Shown here: positions 7,359-14,184 of the stretch, piece after piece | Layout of the letters: each line of letters starts with the position of its first letter | Numbering within the stretch: the first letter of the stretch is position 1 | DNA from: a virus | Virus record (IMG/VR): IMGVR_UViG_3300003314_000005 | Span: 1 to 31,053 of that record | Reading direction: 5' to 3' (one strand) | DNA: 31,053 nucleotides | Notes under the pieces: model-generated | What the model was told of the DNA's origin: nothing | Seen by the model: the letters and a program-made list of their open reading frames with translations, nothing else | Database searches by the model: none | Translations under genes and position numbers: made by a program

Positions 7359-7609
7359 CGGAGGTTCGTCTCCGAGATTGGTACTGCTGTTACTCCAGAA
7401 CCGTTACCCTCTACAGATTGGTAGATAACAACACCAGCCTCACGGTCGATGAATCGCGTAACACTTGGGCCGGACAGTCCATCTTCCTTCAGTCGTTCAA
7501 CGTCAGTAAGTTCACTCATTATATCTTCCTCATCTGCATCCGAAACGCACCCCGAAGCAACAGTCAAGAACGATGCACCAAGCGCGGTTAGAAACGTTCG
7601 CCGATTCAT
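7355..7609 (-). CDS. Predicted Tat-exported lipoprotein (84 aa)
   Basis: The N-terminus MNRRTFLTALGASF plus LTVASGC has the twin arginines (Arg3-Arg4), a hydrophobic stretch and a lipobox Cys at 21, the haloarchaeal pattern for Tat lipoproteins. The mature part is about 63 aa, acidic, of unknown fold. It lies between the two-span membrane protein and dcd in the thyX operon. A small surface lipoprotein in an early viral operon could alter the host envelope, for example by superinfection exclusion; this is speculation from analogy with phage lipoproteins. Confidence 0.75.
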   Translation of the reverse strand: MNRRTFLTALGASFLTVASGCVSDADEEDIMSELTDVERLKEDGLSGPSVTRFIDREAGVVIYQSVEGNGSGVTAVPISETNLR

Positions 7610-7809
7610 TCCATGTACTCCTTGTAGCCTTGGTGAAGAACGTCAACTGAGTATCCCAACCCGAAGATCAGAGCAACGACTACAACGATCAGGAGGAGAA
7701 ATGTACGACCAGTTTTGGTCCCGACGAGTGGGAGGAGTATGACAATTGCTACGAAAGCCAAAACTCCCATAAAGAACCGCTTCCCCCACACATCTCCATC
7801 AATGTCCAT
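7606..7809 (-). CDS. Two-span membrane protein (67 aa)
   Basis: Two hydrophobic segments, GVLAFVAIVILLPLVG (about 15-30) and FLLLIVVVVALIFGLG (about 37-52), separated by a short KTGR loop. Precedes the lipoprotein with a four-base overlap, so the pair may act together at the membrane. Size and topology resemble small holins, but an early-operon location argues for another role. Confidence 0.7.
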   Translation of the reverse strand: MDIDGDVWGKRFFMGVLAFVAIVILLPLVGTKTGRTFLLLIVVVVALIFGLGYSVDVLHQGYKEYME

Positions 7810-8012
7810 CAGTCAGTCACCCGTCCGTACTTCACAGCCTGTCGATAATCTCGGGCTGGCGTCTTCGTCTCGTCAGTCTCCGGGTCCCATTGCTTCGTAA
7901 CCCCAGTCATCGAGTATTCCAAATTGGGGAACTTCTCCTCGACCTCGCTGTCGGAAATCCAGTAGTCGTCCTGTTCATCCAGCCATTCGAGGAATTCTTC
8001 TTCGTTAGTCAT
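7809..8012 (-). CDS. Acidic hypothetical protein (67 aa)
   Basis: Starts MTNEEEFLEWLDEQDDYWIS; strongly acidic first half, C-terminal DYRQAVKYGRV. No domain recognised. Start lies within the end of the 39-aa zinc protein and its stop shares one base with the next start, so it belongs to the thyX operon. Confidence 0.7.
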   Translation of the reverse strand: MTNEEEFLEWLDEQDDYWISDSEVEEKFPNLEYSMTGVTKQWDPETDETKTPARDYRQAVKYGRVTD

Positions 8013-8124
8013 ACTTGTAGGAAACTACGGGACAGTCACCTGTGCAGGTGTATTGATTCGGCGCGAGACTTGATGAAGCAGCTCCAGGATCGGAGCCACA
8101 GCAAGGACACTCAACTTCACTCAT
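8005..8124 (-). CDS. Zinc-finger microprotein (39 aa)
   Basis: MSEVECPCCGSDPG...YTCTGDCPVVSY: CPCC knuckle and CX3C knuckle about 20 residues apart. Overlaps both neighbours by eight bases, typical of this operon. Probably a structural zinc site; partner unknown. Confidence 0.65.
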   Translation of the reverse strand: MSEVECPCCGSDPGAASSSLAPNQYTCTGDCPVVSYKYD

Positions 8125-8395
8125 CGAAGATTCTCACAACGTCCCTCATCGGCCCGCTGATGTTCAGACCACTCTCCATTGTGAAGCGGAATTCGTGTGG
8201 ATCTGCTCCGAATCCTTGGGTGAAGCTCAAACTCCGAATTGTCTGCGTCTTCCCTCCAACGTCCACTTCGTCGCCAGCAGAATAGCCATAGACGACTCGC
8301 TGGGGGTACTCATCATCCTCATTCTCCTCCGGAGTATCATCCTCAATGGACTCTACATTGAGGGAGAGGGTGAGCTGAATCTCTTTCTCAGTCAT
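8117..8395 (-). CDS. Hypothetical protein (92 aa)
   Basis: ATG at 8395 chosen because it overlaps the upstream stop as ATGA; an in-frame ATG four codons earlier is also possible. Reads MTEKEIQLTLSLNVESIED..., an acidic centre, then a strand-rich C-terminal half (GDEVDVGGKTQTIRSLSF, FRFTMESGLNI) compatible with a small beta domain. No family recognised. Confidence 0.65.
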   Translation of the reverse strand: MTEKEIQLTLSLNVESIEDDTPEENEDDEYPQRVVYGYSAGDEVDVGGKTQTIRSLSFTQGFGADPHEFRFTMESGLNISGPMRDVVRIFDE

Positions 8396-8517
8396 ACCAA
8401 ATCCCACTCTTCAAGATATTCTTCGAGAAGCTGTCGGTCCCCTCCATCATCAGCCGTATGAAGCGGAACCATATCCCCAGTCGCGTTCACCAAGTAGAGT
8501 CCTTCTGAGTGCTTCAT
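8392..8517 (-). CDS. Microprotein (41 aa)
   Basis: MKHSEGLYLVNATGDMVPLH... ending EEYLEEWDLV. Overlaps the thyX stop (ATGA) and the next start (ATGA), so it sits precisely in the operon frame pattern. Acidic helical tail; function unknown. Confidence 0.6.
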   Translation of the reverse strand: MKHSEGLYLVNATGDMVPLHTADDGGDRQLLEEYLEEWDLV

Positions 8518-9176
8518 GGCGCTCGCAGGCTGTTGTTGTTGATGTATTCACCATACCCCTCGAACGTCAGCGGTGCCCAGTCCTCACACTCGTCGAGAAC
8601 CTGAGAGGCGAATTCACGAGCCTCCCATTGAGCCTTCATGTTGTGGCGGAGGTCGAAGAAGTGCATCAGACTCCGGGGGTTCGCCGAGAAGGTCAGGTTG
8701 ACAGGCGTAGCCTGTGGGAGGAAGAAGCGGGCGTCCTCTTTCTCGATTCCGTCGTCAATTGCCCAACGATAGAGGTCAACTGAATCTTCCCAATGAGCTT
8801 CCAAAGCGTCAGCCCAATCGGTGTTCACTTCTTCATCTTCAAGCGACGGCGGAACCACCGGCTCTTTATCGCTGAACTCCACGTACCGCTGGCTCTGAAC
8901 GTCAAATGACATATGACGGTGCCTCGTTACCTGGGCCATCGCAACCCGAGAAATCCCCTCAACGTGGAAGTATGCCTTTGGATGCTCGAACGGGCCGAAG
9001 TGACCACTCCGAAGCAGGCCGCCGATCAGCTCCTCTCGCGTCTTCTCCGTACTCTCCATCGCCTCCTCGATGGTAGAGCCAACGAGGGAATCCGACATAT
9101 AATCTCCACGCGCCGCGAGAATTACAGAATTATCCGGCTCAGTTGTACTTTTGTCTTCTTTGAGTTCGACTTTCAT
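8514..9176 (-). CDS. thyX: Flavin-dependent thymidylate synthase ThyX
   Basis: 220 aa. Methylates dUMP to dTMP using methylene-tetrahydrofolate, FAD and NADPH. The signature RHRX7S is exact: Arg85-His-Arg87 to Ser95 in RHRHMSFDVQSQRY. SGHFGPFEH (57-65) and HFFDLRHN-type residues near 170 also match the family. First protein gene of an operon that also holds dcd, giving a dCTP to dUMP to dTMP route. A tRNA gene lies between its start and the promoter element, so the mRNA leader is released by tRNA processing. Confidence 0.95.
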   Translation of the reverse strand: MKVELKEDKSTTEPDNSVILAARGDYMSDSLVGSTIEEAMESTEKTREELIGGLLRSGHFGPFEHPKAYFHVEGISRVAMAQVTRHRHMSFDVQSQRYVEFSDKEPVVPPSLEDEEVNTDWADALEAHWEDSVDLYRWAIDDGIEKEDARFFLPQATPVNLTFSANPRSLMHFFDLRHNMKAQWEAREFASQVLDECEDWAPLTFEGYGEYINNNSLRAP

Positions 9177-9217
9177 TTGGTTGTAGAAATCTCTGGTTGG
9201 TTTCTTCTCTATTCGAA

Positions 9218-9321
9218 TGCGACCGGTGGGATTTGAACGCCACGTTGCCGATGCATTTCTATGACCCCCCGCTGTTTCAGACGGGTAGGATCGGCATGAT
9301 AGGCCACTACACTACGGTCGC
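9218..9321 (-). tRNA. Intron-containing tRNA, isotype uncertain (Arg-CCU or Val-UAC readings)
   Basis: Perfect acceptor GCGACCG (9315-9321) / CGGTCGC (9219-9225), discriminator A, T8-A9 and D arm GTGTAGTGGCCTATCAT. The anticodon stem TGCCGAT/ATCGGCA is separated by about 37 nt instead of 7, so an intron of about 34 nt is present, containing a CCCG-CTG-AAA-CAG-CGGG hairpin. Placing the invariant T33 gives anticodon CCT (Arg) with the normal 37/38 intron site; placing the stem by D-arm spacing gives TAC (Val) without T33. The T arm has one extra base: GTGGCGTTCAAATCCCAC. It is the first gene after promoter element copy 2, ahead of thyX. Confidence 0.7.
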
Positions 9322-9331
9322 GCTCAGAAAA

Positions 9332-9384
9332 CTGCCTCTACTGTATAGAGGGCTTACAGGGACTTAAAGATGCCGAATTAAGTC
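9332..9384 (-). promoter_or_regulatory. Intergenic promoter/operator element, copy 2
   Basis: Plus-strand CTGCCTCTACTGTATAGAGG, then GGGACTTAAAGATGCCG and AATTAAGTC. Read on the minus strand, TATACAG is centred about 26 bp before the tRNA 5' end at 9321, the archaeal TATA-to-start distance. GACTTAA...TTAAGTC forms a clean dyad upstream of it. The element touches the stop of the 145-aa gene. Confidence 0.65.
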
Positions 9385-9822
9385 TTACTCAGGGAACGTC
9401 CGAGGGGCGATCATCATGTCGAAATCATCGCCCTCAGCGACGAGAAGCCCATCTTCCTCCTCCATCAGATACACATCATTGAGGTTGGCTTTCAGGTCGT
9501 ACCCAATTATCGCAGAGACACTCTCGACGTAGTTCTTGTCATAGTGCGCTCGATTGTCCCCAGAAGAGAAGACGTAGGTCGCCCGATCTCCATGTCCGAG
9601 AAGGTGGCGAGTCACGCCGGTCGGATTCTCAGAGAAGTCCTCCCGATTGAACGTCATATCCGACTGGAACTCCTCCCAATCGAGAATCAGAACTACTGTG
9701 TCCGGTCGGTTACTGATCGAGACTCCCTCTTCGGAAGTCGCCCCAATAACCATCTCCTCCTCGAATTGCTCTCGAATACTATCCCCCTCAATGCCGTCGT
9801 TACTGCTGGTAGTCGCACTCAT
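9385..9822 (-). CDS. Hypothetical protein downstream of DNA polymerase (145 aa)
   Basis: Acidic protein; the centre RPDTVVLILDWEEFQ looks like a core strand, and the C-terminus is SAIIGYDLKANLNDVYLMEEEDGLLVAEGDDFDMMIA. No family recognised. Begins two bases after the polymerase stop, last gene of the long 16.9-9.4 kb unit, so a replication accessory role is possible. Confidence 0.75.
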   Translation of the reverse strand: MSATTSSNDGIEGDSIREQFEEEMVIGATSEEGVSISNRPDTVVLILDWEEFQSDMTFNREDFSENPTGVTRHLLGHGDRATYVFSSGDNRAHYDKNYVESVSAIIGYDLKANLNDVYLMEEEDGLLVAEGDDFDMMIAPRTFPE

Positions 9823-9824
9823 TG

Positions 9825-12416
9825 TTAGAAGGCCGCAAGCCCCGTCTGCTCCTGCCCTGAGATCGCTGCGTCAACGTCAACACCAACGGCATCCAGAATG
9901 TCCTCCATCGGGTTCCGAATGAGAGTATCCTGCATACGGGGAACGTCGACGCTAAGGTCGCCGCCGAAGTCTTCAAGCTGGGCACCTCGTTCATACCCAA
10001 TTACGTCCATCTCGTAGTTCCGGCCATTGTGAGACATGTTCGTCCCAGTTAGGTAGAGACGCTTGACCGTATCACCCTCTCCGAAGTTGACCTTCGGGAC
10101 GAACAGATTCCCGTAGTGAGCTGCTCGGGGAGAGGCTCCAGCGGGAGTCCCATCCGACCATCGGTACTCACTCAACTCCTGCCCAAGCCCGCCGGGAATT
10201 CCGATGAGGTCGAAGTCGGGGTCGGCTGGGTCAATGCTCTTAGCCCCTTCACGGATGATGGAGCGAATCTCGTCGGTGTCGCCACCTCGGACGATTTCTT
10301 CAAGAACATCTCGCTGTACCTGCGAGGTTAGAGCCGCCGTGTTTGCCTTTTTACAGGGATACCCGGAGATGCTCATTTTCCCTTTGCCGTCCTTGATCTC
10401 CTCATCGAAGGGCATTCCCTCATCCCAGACCTTCGTGTAGGCGTAGAACTTCTTCTGACCGGACATGAAGAAGTCGGACGCATACATCTCGATTTCTATC
10501 TCGAACCGAGTCGGCCAATCGCTATCCTCAACGTCGGTGTTCATCCCAAGACCGCGAGCGACGGCTGGGTAAATTGACTCATTGAGGTCGGTACAGATTA
10601 CCTCTGCCTGATTTAGACACTCCTCCTGACTCCAATCACTCGGGAACTCGATGTAGTTTGAGTCTGTGTCACCGTATGCCACGTTTGCCTGCGTCTCCTC
10701 GTTGACGTACTTGGAGGTGGACTTGATAATCTCCTGCGAGGTGAGCGTGATTGCAGAAGCAATGTCCTTGTCGTAGAGGAAGAAGCGAATCCACCCAAGC
10801 ACTCCGTAGATCGAGTTAACTATCGTCTTCCTGACAGCATACTCTTCAGCCCACTCAGCCCGCTCCTCGGGAGTGAGGGACTGATCTTCCTTCATCACGC
10901 CAGCGTGCTGCTTGAGGGCGAGGGCGTCGTCCACAAGCTGTCGGAAGATGCCGTCTTCTTCGAGGCAGAAGACTACGCCGTTCGAGGATACCGACACCTC
11001 GTACCCTTCGGCACGGATCTTCTCCACCCACTCTTCTTTGAAATCCCGCCCAATCTTCCCCAACTTCGTCTCGGGGGATGCATTGAGCATCCAGAGTGCG
11101 TTCGGGTAGAGCGAAGCGAGGTCGATTCCGACGATGTTCTGCTTCAGCCCGTTGAACGCCTCAAAGACAAACGCTCCGTCGTAGCTGCCCGGGTCGTCCG
11201 GCTCCTCAGCAGTTGGCCCCGCGTAGCCTTGTTTTCGAAGCTCCCGCCGGACCATCATGGTGATGAAGTCCTTGTTATCCTGCGTGTCCTCGTAGTCCAG
11301 CCCAATGGTGTTCCGGAGGGCTGTCTTGAACCCGAGAACGTTCGCAGCCTCATTAATTTCGTTCGTCAGCCGAACGTCCTTGGTGTTGTAGTTGAGGAAC
11401 TTCTTCGTGTTCGCCTCATACAGCTCGTAGAAGCCCATCTCCTGATGGTCAATCTTCGCGTCGTCCAACTCCATTGAGGCGGCTTCATCGAGGGAACCAG
11501 ACACCTTGGTGAACTTCGTGTCCTTCCACCCCTCCATGAAGTCGAACGTCGAGCGACCGTTGATGTAGGCTTCATCCTTCCACGTCAGACCAGTTCCTCC
11601 ACCACGTCCCATTCGGCCAGAGTTGGCTCCAACCTCCCCACCACGTTCAACAACAAACGGAGTGTCGAACCCGTTGCTGTTCCACCCAGCGATAACGTCG
11701 AAGTCTTTCTCGCTGACGTAGGAATAGAACTGGAGAAGCATCCGTCGCTCATCCGGCTCGAAGTTGAGCTGATCGAGATGATCGAGGCCGAGGTCACTTG
11801 GATGCTCAATAGCGCCGGGAGCCACCTCTGCGGCTTGGAACCGCTCTCCAAGCGCATCGTTCTCCATGTCGATGAAGCCTACATATTCATCGGTGTAGGA
11901 GTCGTGAGCTGCGATAGAGAGAATACGAGCTTCACCGTAATCGGGGAACCCCTCGCCCCGGTCGTCCGTCTCAATGTCGAACGTCAAGACTCGCGGCGGT
12001 TCATCCATCTCAATGGGCTGAACCTCACCAACGTCGACGCGATCACCAGGAACGCGAACGCCGGTCTTCACGTCGTAGTCAATCCGGAAGCGATTTTCCG
12101 GATCTACGTCGGCTTCGAAGTGCTGGTCGAACACATCAGCCACGTCATTCATCTGGTACGGATTGTTGACGATGACCTTCGTGAGTGGTTTCTGCTCTTT
12201 TAGATCTCGGAAGTCGCTTTCCTCAAATCGGTCGATGTTCTCGTGATCGAACGAGTTGAATTCCTCAGCCGCTTCGGGACGGACGTAGAAGTAGGGTTCA
12301 AACCCTTCAACGACGACGTGTTCCTTCCCGTGCGTCTCATTTCGACCGTATAGGTGAATCTCTACGTCGCCGTTGTTCATCGAACATTCTGTGTTCGTAA
12401 TGTAGATTTCTTTCAT
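9825..12416 (-). CDS. polB: Family B DNA polymerase with proofreading domain
   Basis: 863 aa. Replicative polymerase. Exonuclease motifs: ExoI Asp147-x-Glu149 (FDIETD), ExoII WNSNGFD (246-251), ExoIII YNTKD (343-347). Polymerase motifs: A with DLASLYP (432-438), B with KTIVNSIYG (530-538), C with YGDTDS (581-586). All catalytic residues are present. The C-terminus QTGLAAF fits a PCNA-interacting (PIP) box QxxLxxF, implying use of a sliding clamp. No intein interrupts the motifs. The ATG overlaps the stop of the 38-aa zinc protein. Primase and AAA+ ATPase lie a few kb upstream on the same strand. Confidence 0.97.
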   Translation of the reverse strand: MKEIYITNTECSMNNGDVEIHLYGRNETHGKEHVVVEGFEPYFYVRPEAAEEFNSFDHENIDRFEESDFRDLKEQKPLTKVIVNNPYQMNDVADVFDQHFEADVDPENRFRIDYDVKTGVRVPGDRVDVGEVQPIEMDEPPRVLTFDIETDDRGEGFPDYGEARILSIAAHDSYTDEYVGFIDMENDALGERFQAAEVAPGAIEHPSDLGLDHLDQLNFEPDERRMLLQFYSYVSEKDFDVIAGWNSNGFDTPFVVERGGEVGANSGRMGRGGGTGLTWKDEAYINGRSTFDFMEGWKDTKFTKVSGSLDEAASMELDDAKIDHQEMGFYELYEANTKKFLNYNTKDVRLTNEINEAANVLGFKTALRNTIGLDYEDTQDNKDFITMMVRRELRKQGYAGPTAEEPDDPGSYDGAFVFEAFNGLKQNIVGIDLASLYPNALWMLNASPETKLGKIGRDFKEEWVEKIRAEGYEVSVSSNGVVFCLEEDGIFRQLVDDALALKQHAGVMKEDQSLTPEERAEWAEEYAVRKTIVNSIYGVLGWIRFFLYDKDIASAITLTSQEIIKSTSKYVNEETQANVAYGDTDSNYIEFPSDWSQEECLNQAEVICTDLNESIYPAVARGLGMNTDVEDSDWPTRFEIEIEMYASDFFMSGQKKFYAYTKVWDEGMPFDEEIKDGKGKMSISGYPCKKANTAALTSQVQRDVLEEIVRGGDTDEIRSIIREGAKSIDPADPDFDLIGIPGGLGQELSEYRWSDGTPAGASPRAAHYGNLFVPKVNFGEGDTVKRLYLTGTNMSHNGRNYEMDVIGYERGAQLEDFGGDLSVDVPRMQDTLIRNPMEDILDAVGVDVDAAISGQEQTGLAAF

Positions 12417-12529
12417 TGATTCTCTCGATCTTTTCGTCGCATCATCGAATCCCGCTGTGCCTCAAAGCAAATTCCACACAGCCTCTTCCCACTCAATGCG
12501 TCTCTCATCTCACAATTTTCACATTCCAT
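12413..12529 (-). CDS. Zinc-finger microprotein (38 aa)
   Basis: MECENCEMRDALSGKRLCGICFEAQ then a basic tail RRKDRENQ. Two CxxC knuckles 12 residues apart, a treble-clef/zinc-finger size, plus positive charge suited to nucleic-acid contact. Overlaps the DpdA-like gene and polB, so it is co-translated with polymerase. Confidence 0.7.
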   Translation of the reverse strand: MECENCEMRDALSGKRLCGICFEAQRDSMMRRKDRENQ

Positions 12530-13382
12530 TTTTCAATTCTCGATGAGTCAGCGTATCTTCCCGGTAGAAGTATTCTCGTCCGGGGAAGGGCTTCTCGTCG
12601 TTTGGACCAAGTACAAGCTGCTCACGACTCCGGGGGCGAGCTTTCCGTTCCTCGGGTAAGGGACAGGGATCTGGCTGTTGTACCTCTAACTTGCAGAGGT
12701 TAATCCGATCTTCATCCACCTCTCCATTCCATTTCTTGACAAGATTTCCCATCGACCGCTCAATCCGGTCGTAGTAATTGTATCCCTCTTCACCCCACCC
12801 ATCATTCCAAACACTCCCGAACTGGGCAGCTTTGAGTGGGGAAGCCGTGTCTACTGATTTGACATTCACGTAGTGGCTCAGTTCATTTTGGCGAGCGGGA
12901 CTTCCTCCGAGAATGTGGACTGAACCACAGCTTCGATAATCCCACACCGGCCACGGGACGCCACCAAAGCGGTCCTGAGCTGGGAGTCCGACGCGGAAGC
13001 GGCTTGGAATACGATTGGGCTTGACGCCCTTCGGAACCACAATGACAGTCTCGGCATGTTCGTCCAGTTGATCAGCCTGAGAAATGACTGAATCAAATTC
13101 ATCAGGCGATTGAATATCAGGAGCAACAGCATAGCTTGGATTGTGACGTTTGACTACATTGAGGTGGGCTTGGAAGTCGAAGTCGTCTTCAAGAAACGGC
13201 CAGTCAACGAATTCGACCGGAATATCGTCCGGCGGTTCAACCGAACTATTCACTCCCACCAGCGCCCCACCTCGATGGGCTGCTCGTGGCATATCTTCGC
13301 CGCCCGAACTGGTGACTATAACATCAATTTCTGTACTCCGAGTGTTGGTACTGGTCGTCGGTTGGTGCTTGGCTAAACTCAT
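12519..13382 (-). CDS. DpdA-like (DUF6610-type) transglycosylase, probable DNA 7-deazaguanine insertion
   Basis: 287 aa. The pattern resembles tRNA-guanine-transglycosylase-fold DpdA proteins of phages: VAPDIQS with Asp89, VIVVPKGV, RVGLPAQDRFGG (130-141), then CGSVHILGGSP (152-162) with SVDTASPLKAAQFGSVW (177-192). The last two blocks correspond to the barrel-end strands of TGT-type enzymes, where the HLLGG-like loop and SxD motif recur. Known DpdA enzymes exchange guanine for preQ0-type bases in DNA and protect against restriction; halovirus HVTV-1 DNA is reported to contain such a base. No preQ0 biosynthesis gene is visible in this window. Alternatives are a tRNA-directed TGT relative. Coupled to the 38-aa zinc protein and polB. 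Confidence 0.6.
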   Translation of the reverse strand: MSLAKHQPTTSTNTRSTEIDVIVTSSGGEDMPRAAHRGGALVGVNSSVEPPDDIPVEFVDWPFLEDDFDFQAHLNVVKRHNPSYAVAPDIQSPDEFDSVISQADQLDEHAETVIVVPKGVKPNRIPSRFRVGLPAQDRFGGVPWPVWDYRSCGSVHILGGSPARQNELSHYVNVKSVDTASPLKAAQFGSVWNDGWGEEGYNYYDRIERSMGNLVKKWNGEVDEDRINLCKLEVQQPDPCPLPEERKARPRSREQLVLGPNDEKPFPGREYFYREDTLTHRELKNGM

Positions 13383-13396
13383 TGAAGGAGTGGCCG

Positions 13397-13567
13397 CTAC
13401 AGCTTGTCGGCGTGCTGGGAGTAGATCGTATTCCGAATCACTTCCGCCCGATTCGCCTTATCGTGATTCCGAACCACTCTCTGTATCTGAGCGTATTCAG
13501 TCAGAAAGGCCGCGAGATCATCGAGCGTGTCTCCGTGCAGCGTCAGACCGAGATTTTGTTCTTCCAT
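13397..13567 (-). CDS. Hypothetical protein (56 aa)
   Basis: MEEQNLGLTLHGDTLDDLAAF then a helical, charged C-terminus with RAEVIRNTIYSQ. Shares TAATG with the upstream 59-aa gene. No domain recognised; may be a small helix-bundle regulator. Confidence 0.6.
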   Translation of the reverse strand: MEEQNLGLTLHGDTLDDLAAFLTEYAQIQRVVRNHDKANRAEVIRNTIYSQHADKL

Positions 13568-13746
13568 TAGTCGTTGATTTCCAGCACTTCAATATCGCCT
13601 TGATTCACGTCCATAGCATCGTACAGCCGCTCTGCCGGATTTTCATGGAACCAGCAGTCTGCTTCGACAGCATCTTCGATTGAGTCTGGGGGATGGAGGG
13701 TGAACGTCTGTGTGAACTGTACTTTCATCGAGAGGTCGTCAGTCAT
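13567..13746 (-). CDS. Hypothetical protein (59 aa)
   Basis: MTDDLSMKVQFTQTFTLHPP... acidic, strand followed by helices, ending GDIEVLEIND. Its strand-helix-strand pattern recalls small phage beta-alpha-beta proteins, but no family is recognised. Overlaps the 58-aa gene upstream and shares TAATG downstream. Confidence 0.6.
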   Translation of the reverse strand: MTDDLSMKVQFTQTFTLHPPDSIEDAVEADCWFHENPAERLYDAMDVNQGDIEVLEIND

Positions 13747-13915
13747 TGTTGAGAACCCGCTTGGTGTTCCGAACTTCCTGCCGTCTTTCAGCTTCAGTCA
13801 TATACTCCCAATCTTCATCCAAACAGCGAAGAAGTTCGAGGGCTGTGCTGCATTGAGTCGTTTCCTGTTCCTCTTTCGTCGGCGGTTGAACTGTCGGATG
13901 CTTGCTCGCACCCAT
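13739..13915 (-). CDS. Hypothetical protein (58 aa)
   Basis: MGASKHPTVQPPTKEEQETT then a helical region with two cysteines (TQCSTALELLRCLDED) and a basic tail. Shares TAATG with the 44-aa zinc protein upstream. Function unknown. Confidence 0.6.
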   Translation of the reverse strand: MGASKHPTVQPPTKEEQETTQCSTALELLRCLDEDWEYMTEAERRQEVRNTKRVLNND

Positions 13916-14049
13916 TAGTGAAGCACCTTGATTAGTCCGTTACAGTTGAGACAGGTCCGCTCTCGCATTTCCTCTCCGGTGTGGGCTGTGCCAATTGTCC
14001 GATCTTGCGGCTGTCGCTCGTCCCGGTCGCACTTACAATGGGCGCTCAC
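13915..14049 (-). CDS. Zinc-knuckle microprotein, GTG start (44 aa)
   Basis: GTG at 14049 overlaps the previous stop as GTGA. Reads MSAHCKCDRDERQPQDRT...RERTCLNCNGLIKVLH: HCKC and CLNC knuckles about 27 residues apart. The GTGA coupling recurs elsewhere in the window, supporting this start. Confidence 0.6.
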   Translation of the reverse strand: MSAHCKCDRDERQPQDRTIGTAHTGEEMRERTCLNCNGLIKVLH

Positions 14050-14177
14050 AGATCACGCCCCATACTCTGTTCCCACCCGATGTAGGCCGCCTGCTGTCGG
14101 TCGAGGGCGTACTCGATTAGTCGCTCGTAATCCATCGAGCGCAGTTCTTCTTCGCTTTTGCTTGGTGGTGGACTCAT
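14046..14177 (-). CDS. Hypothetical microprotein (43 aa)
   Basis: ATG at 14177 chosen because the longer frame would run into the nuclease gene. Reads MSPPPSKSEEELRSMDYERL then IEYALDRQQAAYIGWEQS: helical and acidic. Follows the Cas4-like gene by seven bases. Confidence 0.55.
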   Translation of the reverse strand: MSPPPSKSEEELRSMDYERLIEYALDRQQAAYIGWEQSMGRDL

Positions 14178-14184
14178 TATTGAA

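Noticed and set aside
7606-7809. Two-span protein as a holin
   Set aside because: It is embedded in an early nucleotide-metabolism operon, with no endolysin-like or late gene nearby.
12285-12305. T-arm-like sequence GGGTTCAAACCC inside polB
   Set aside because: It encodes conserved-looking polymerase residues (VEGFEPYF) and no acceptor stem or D arm lies nearby.
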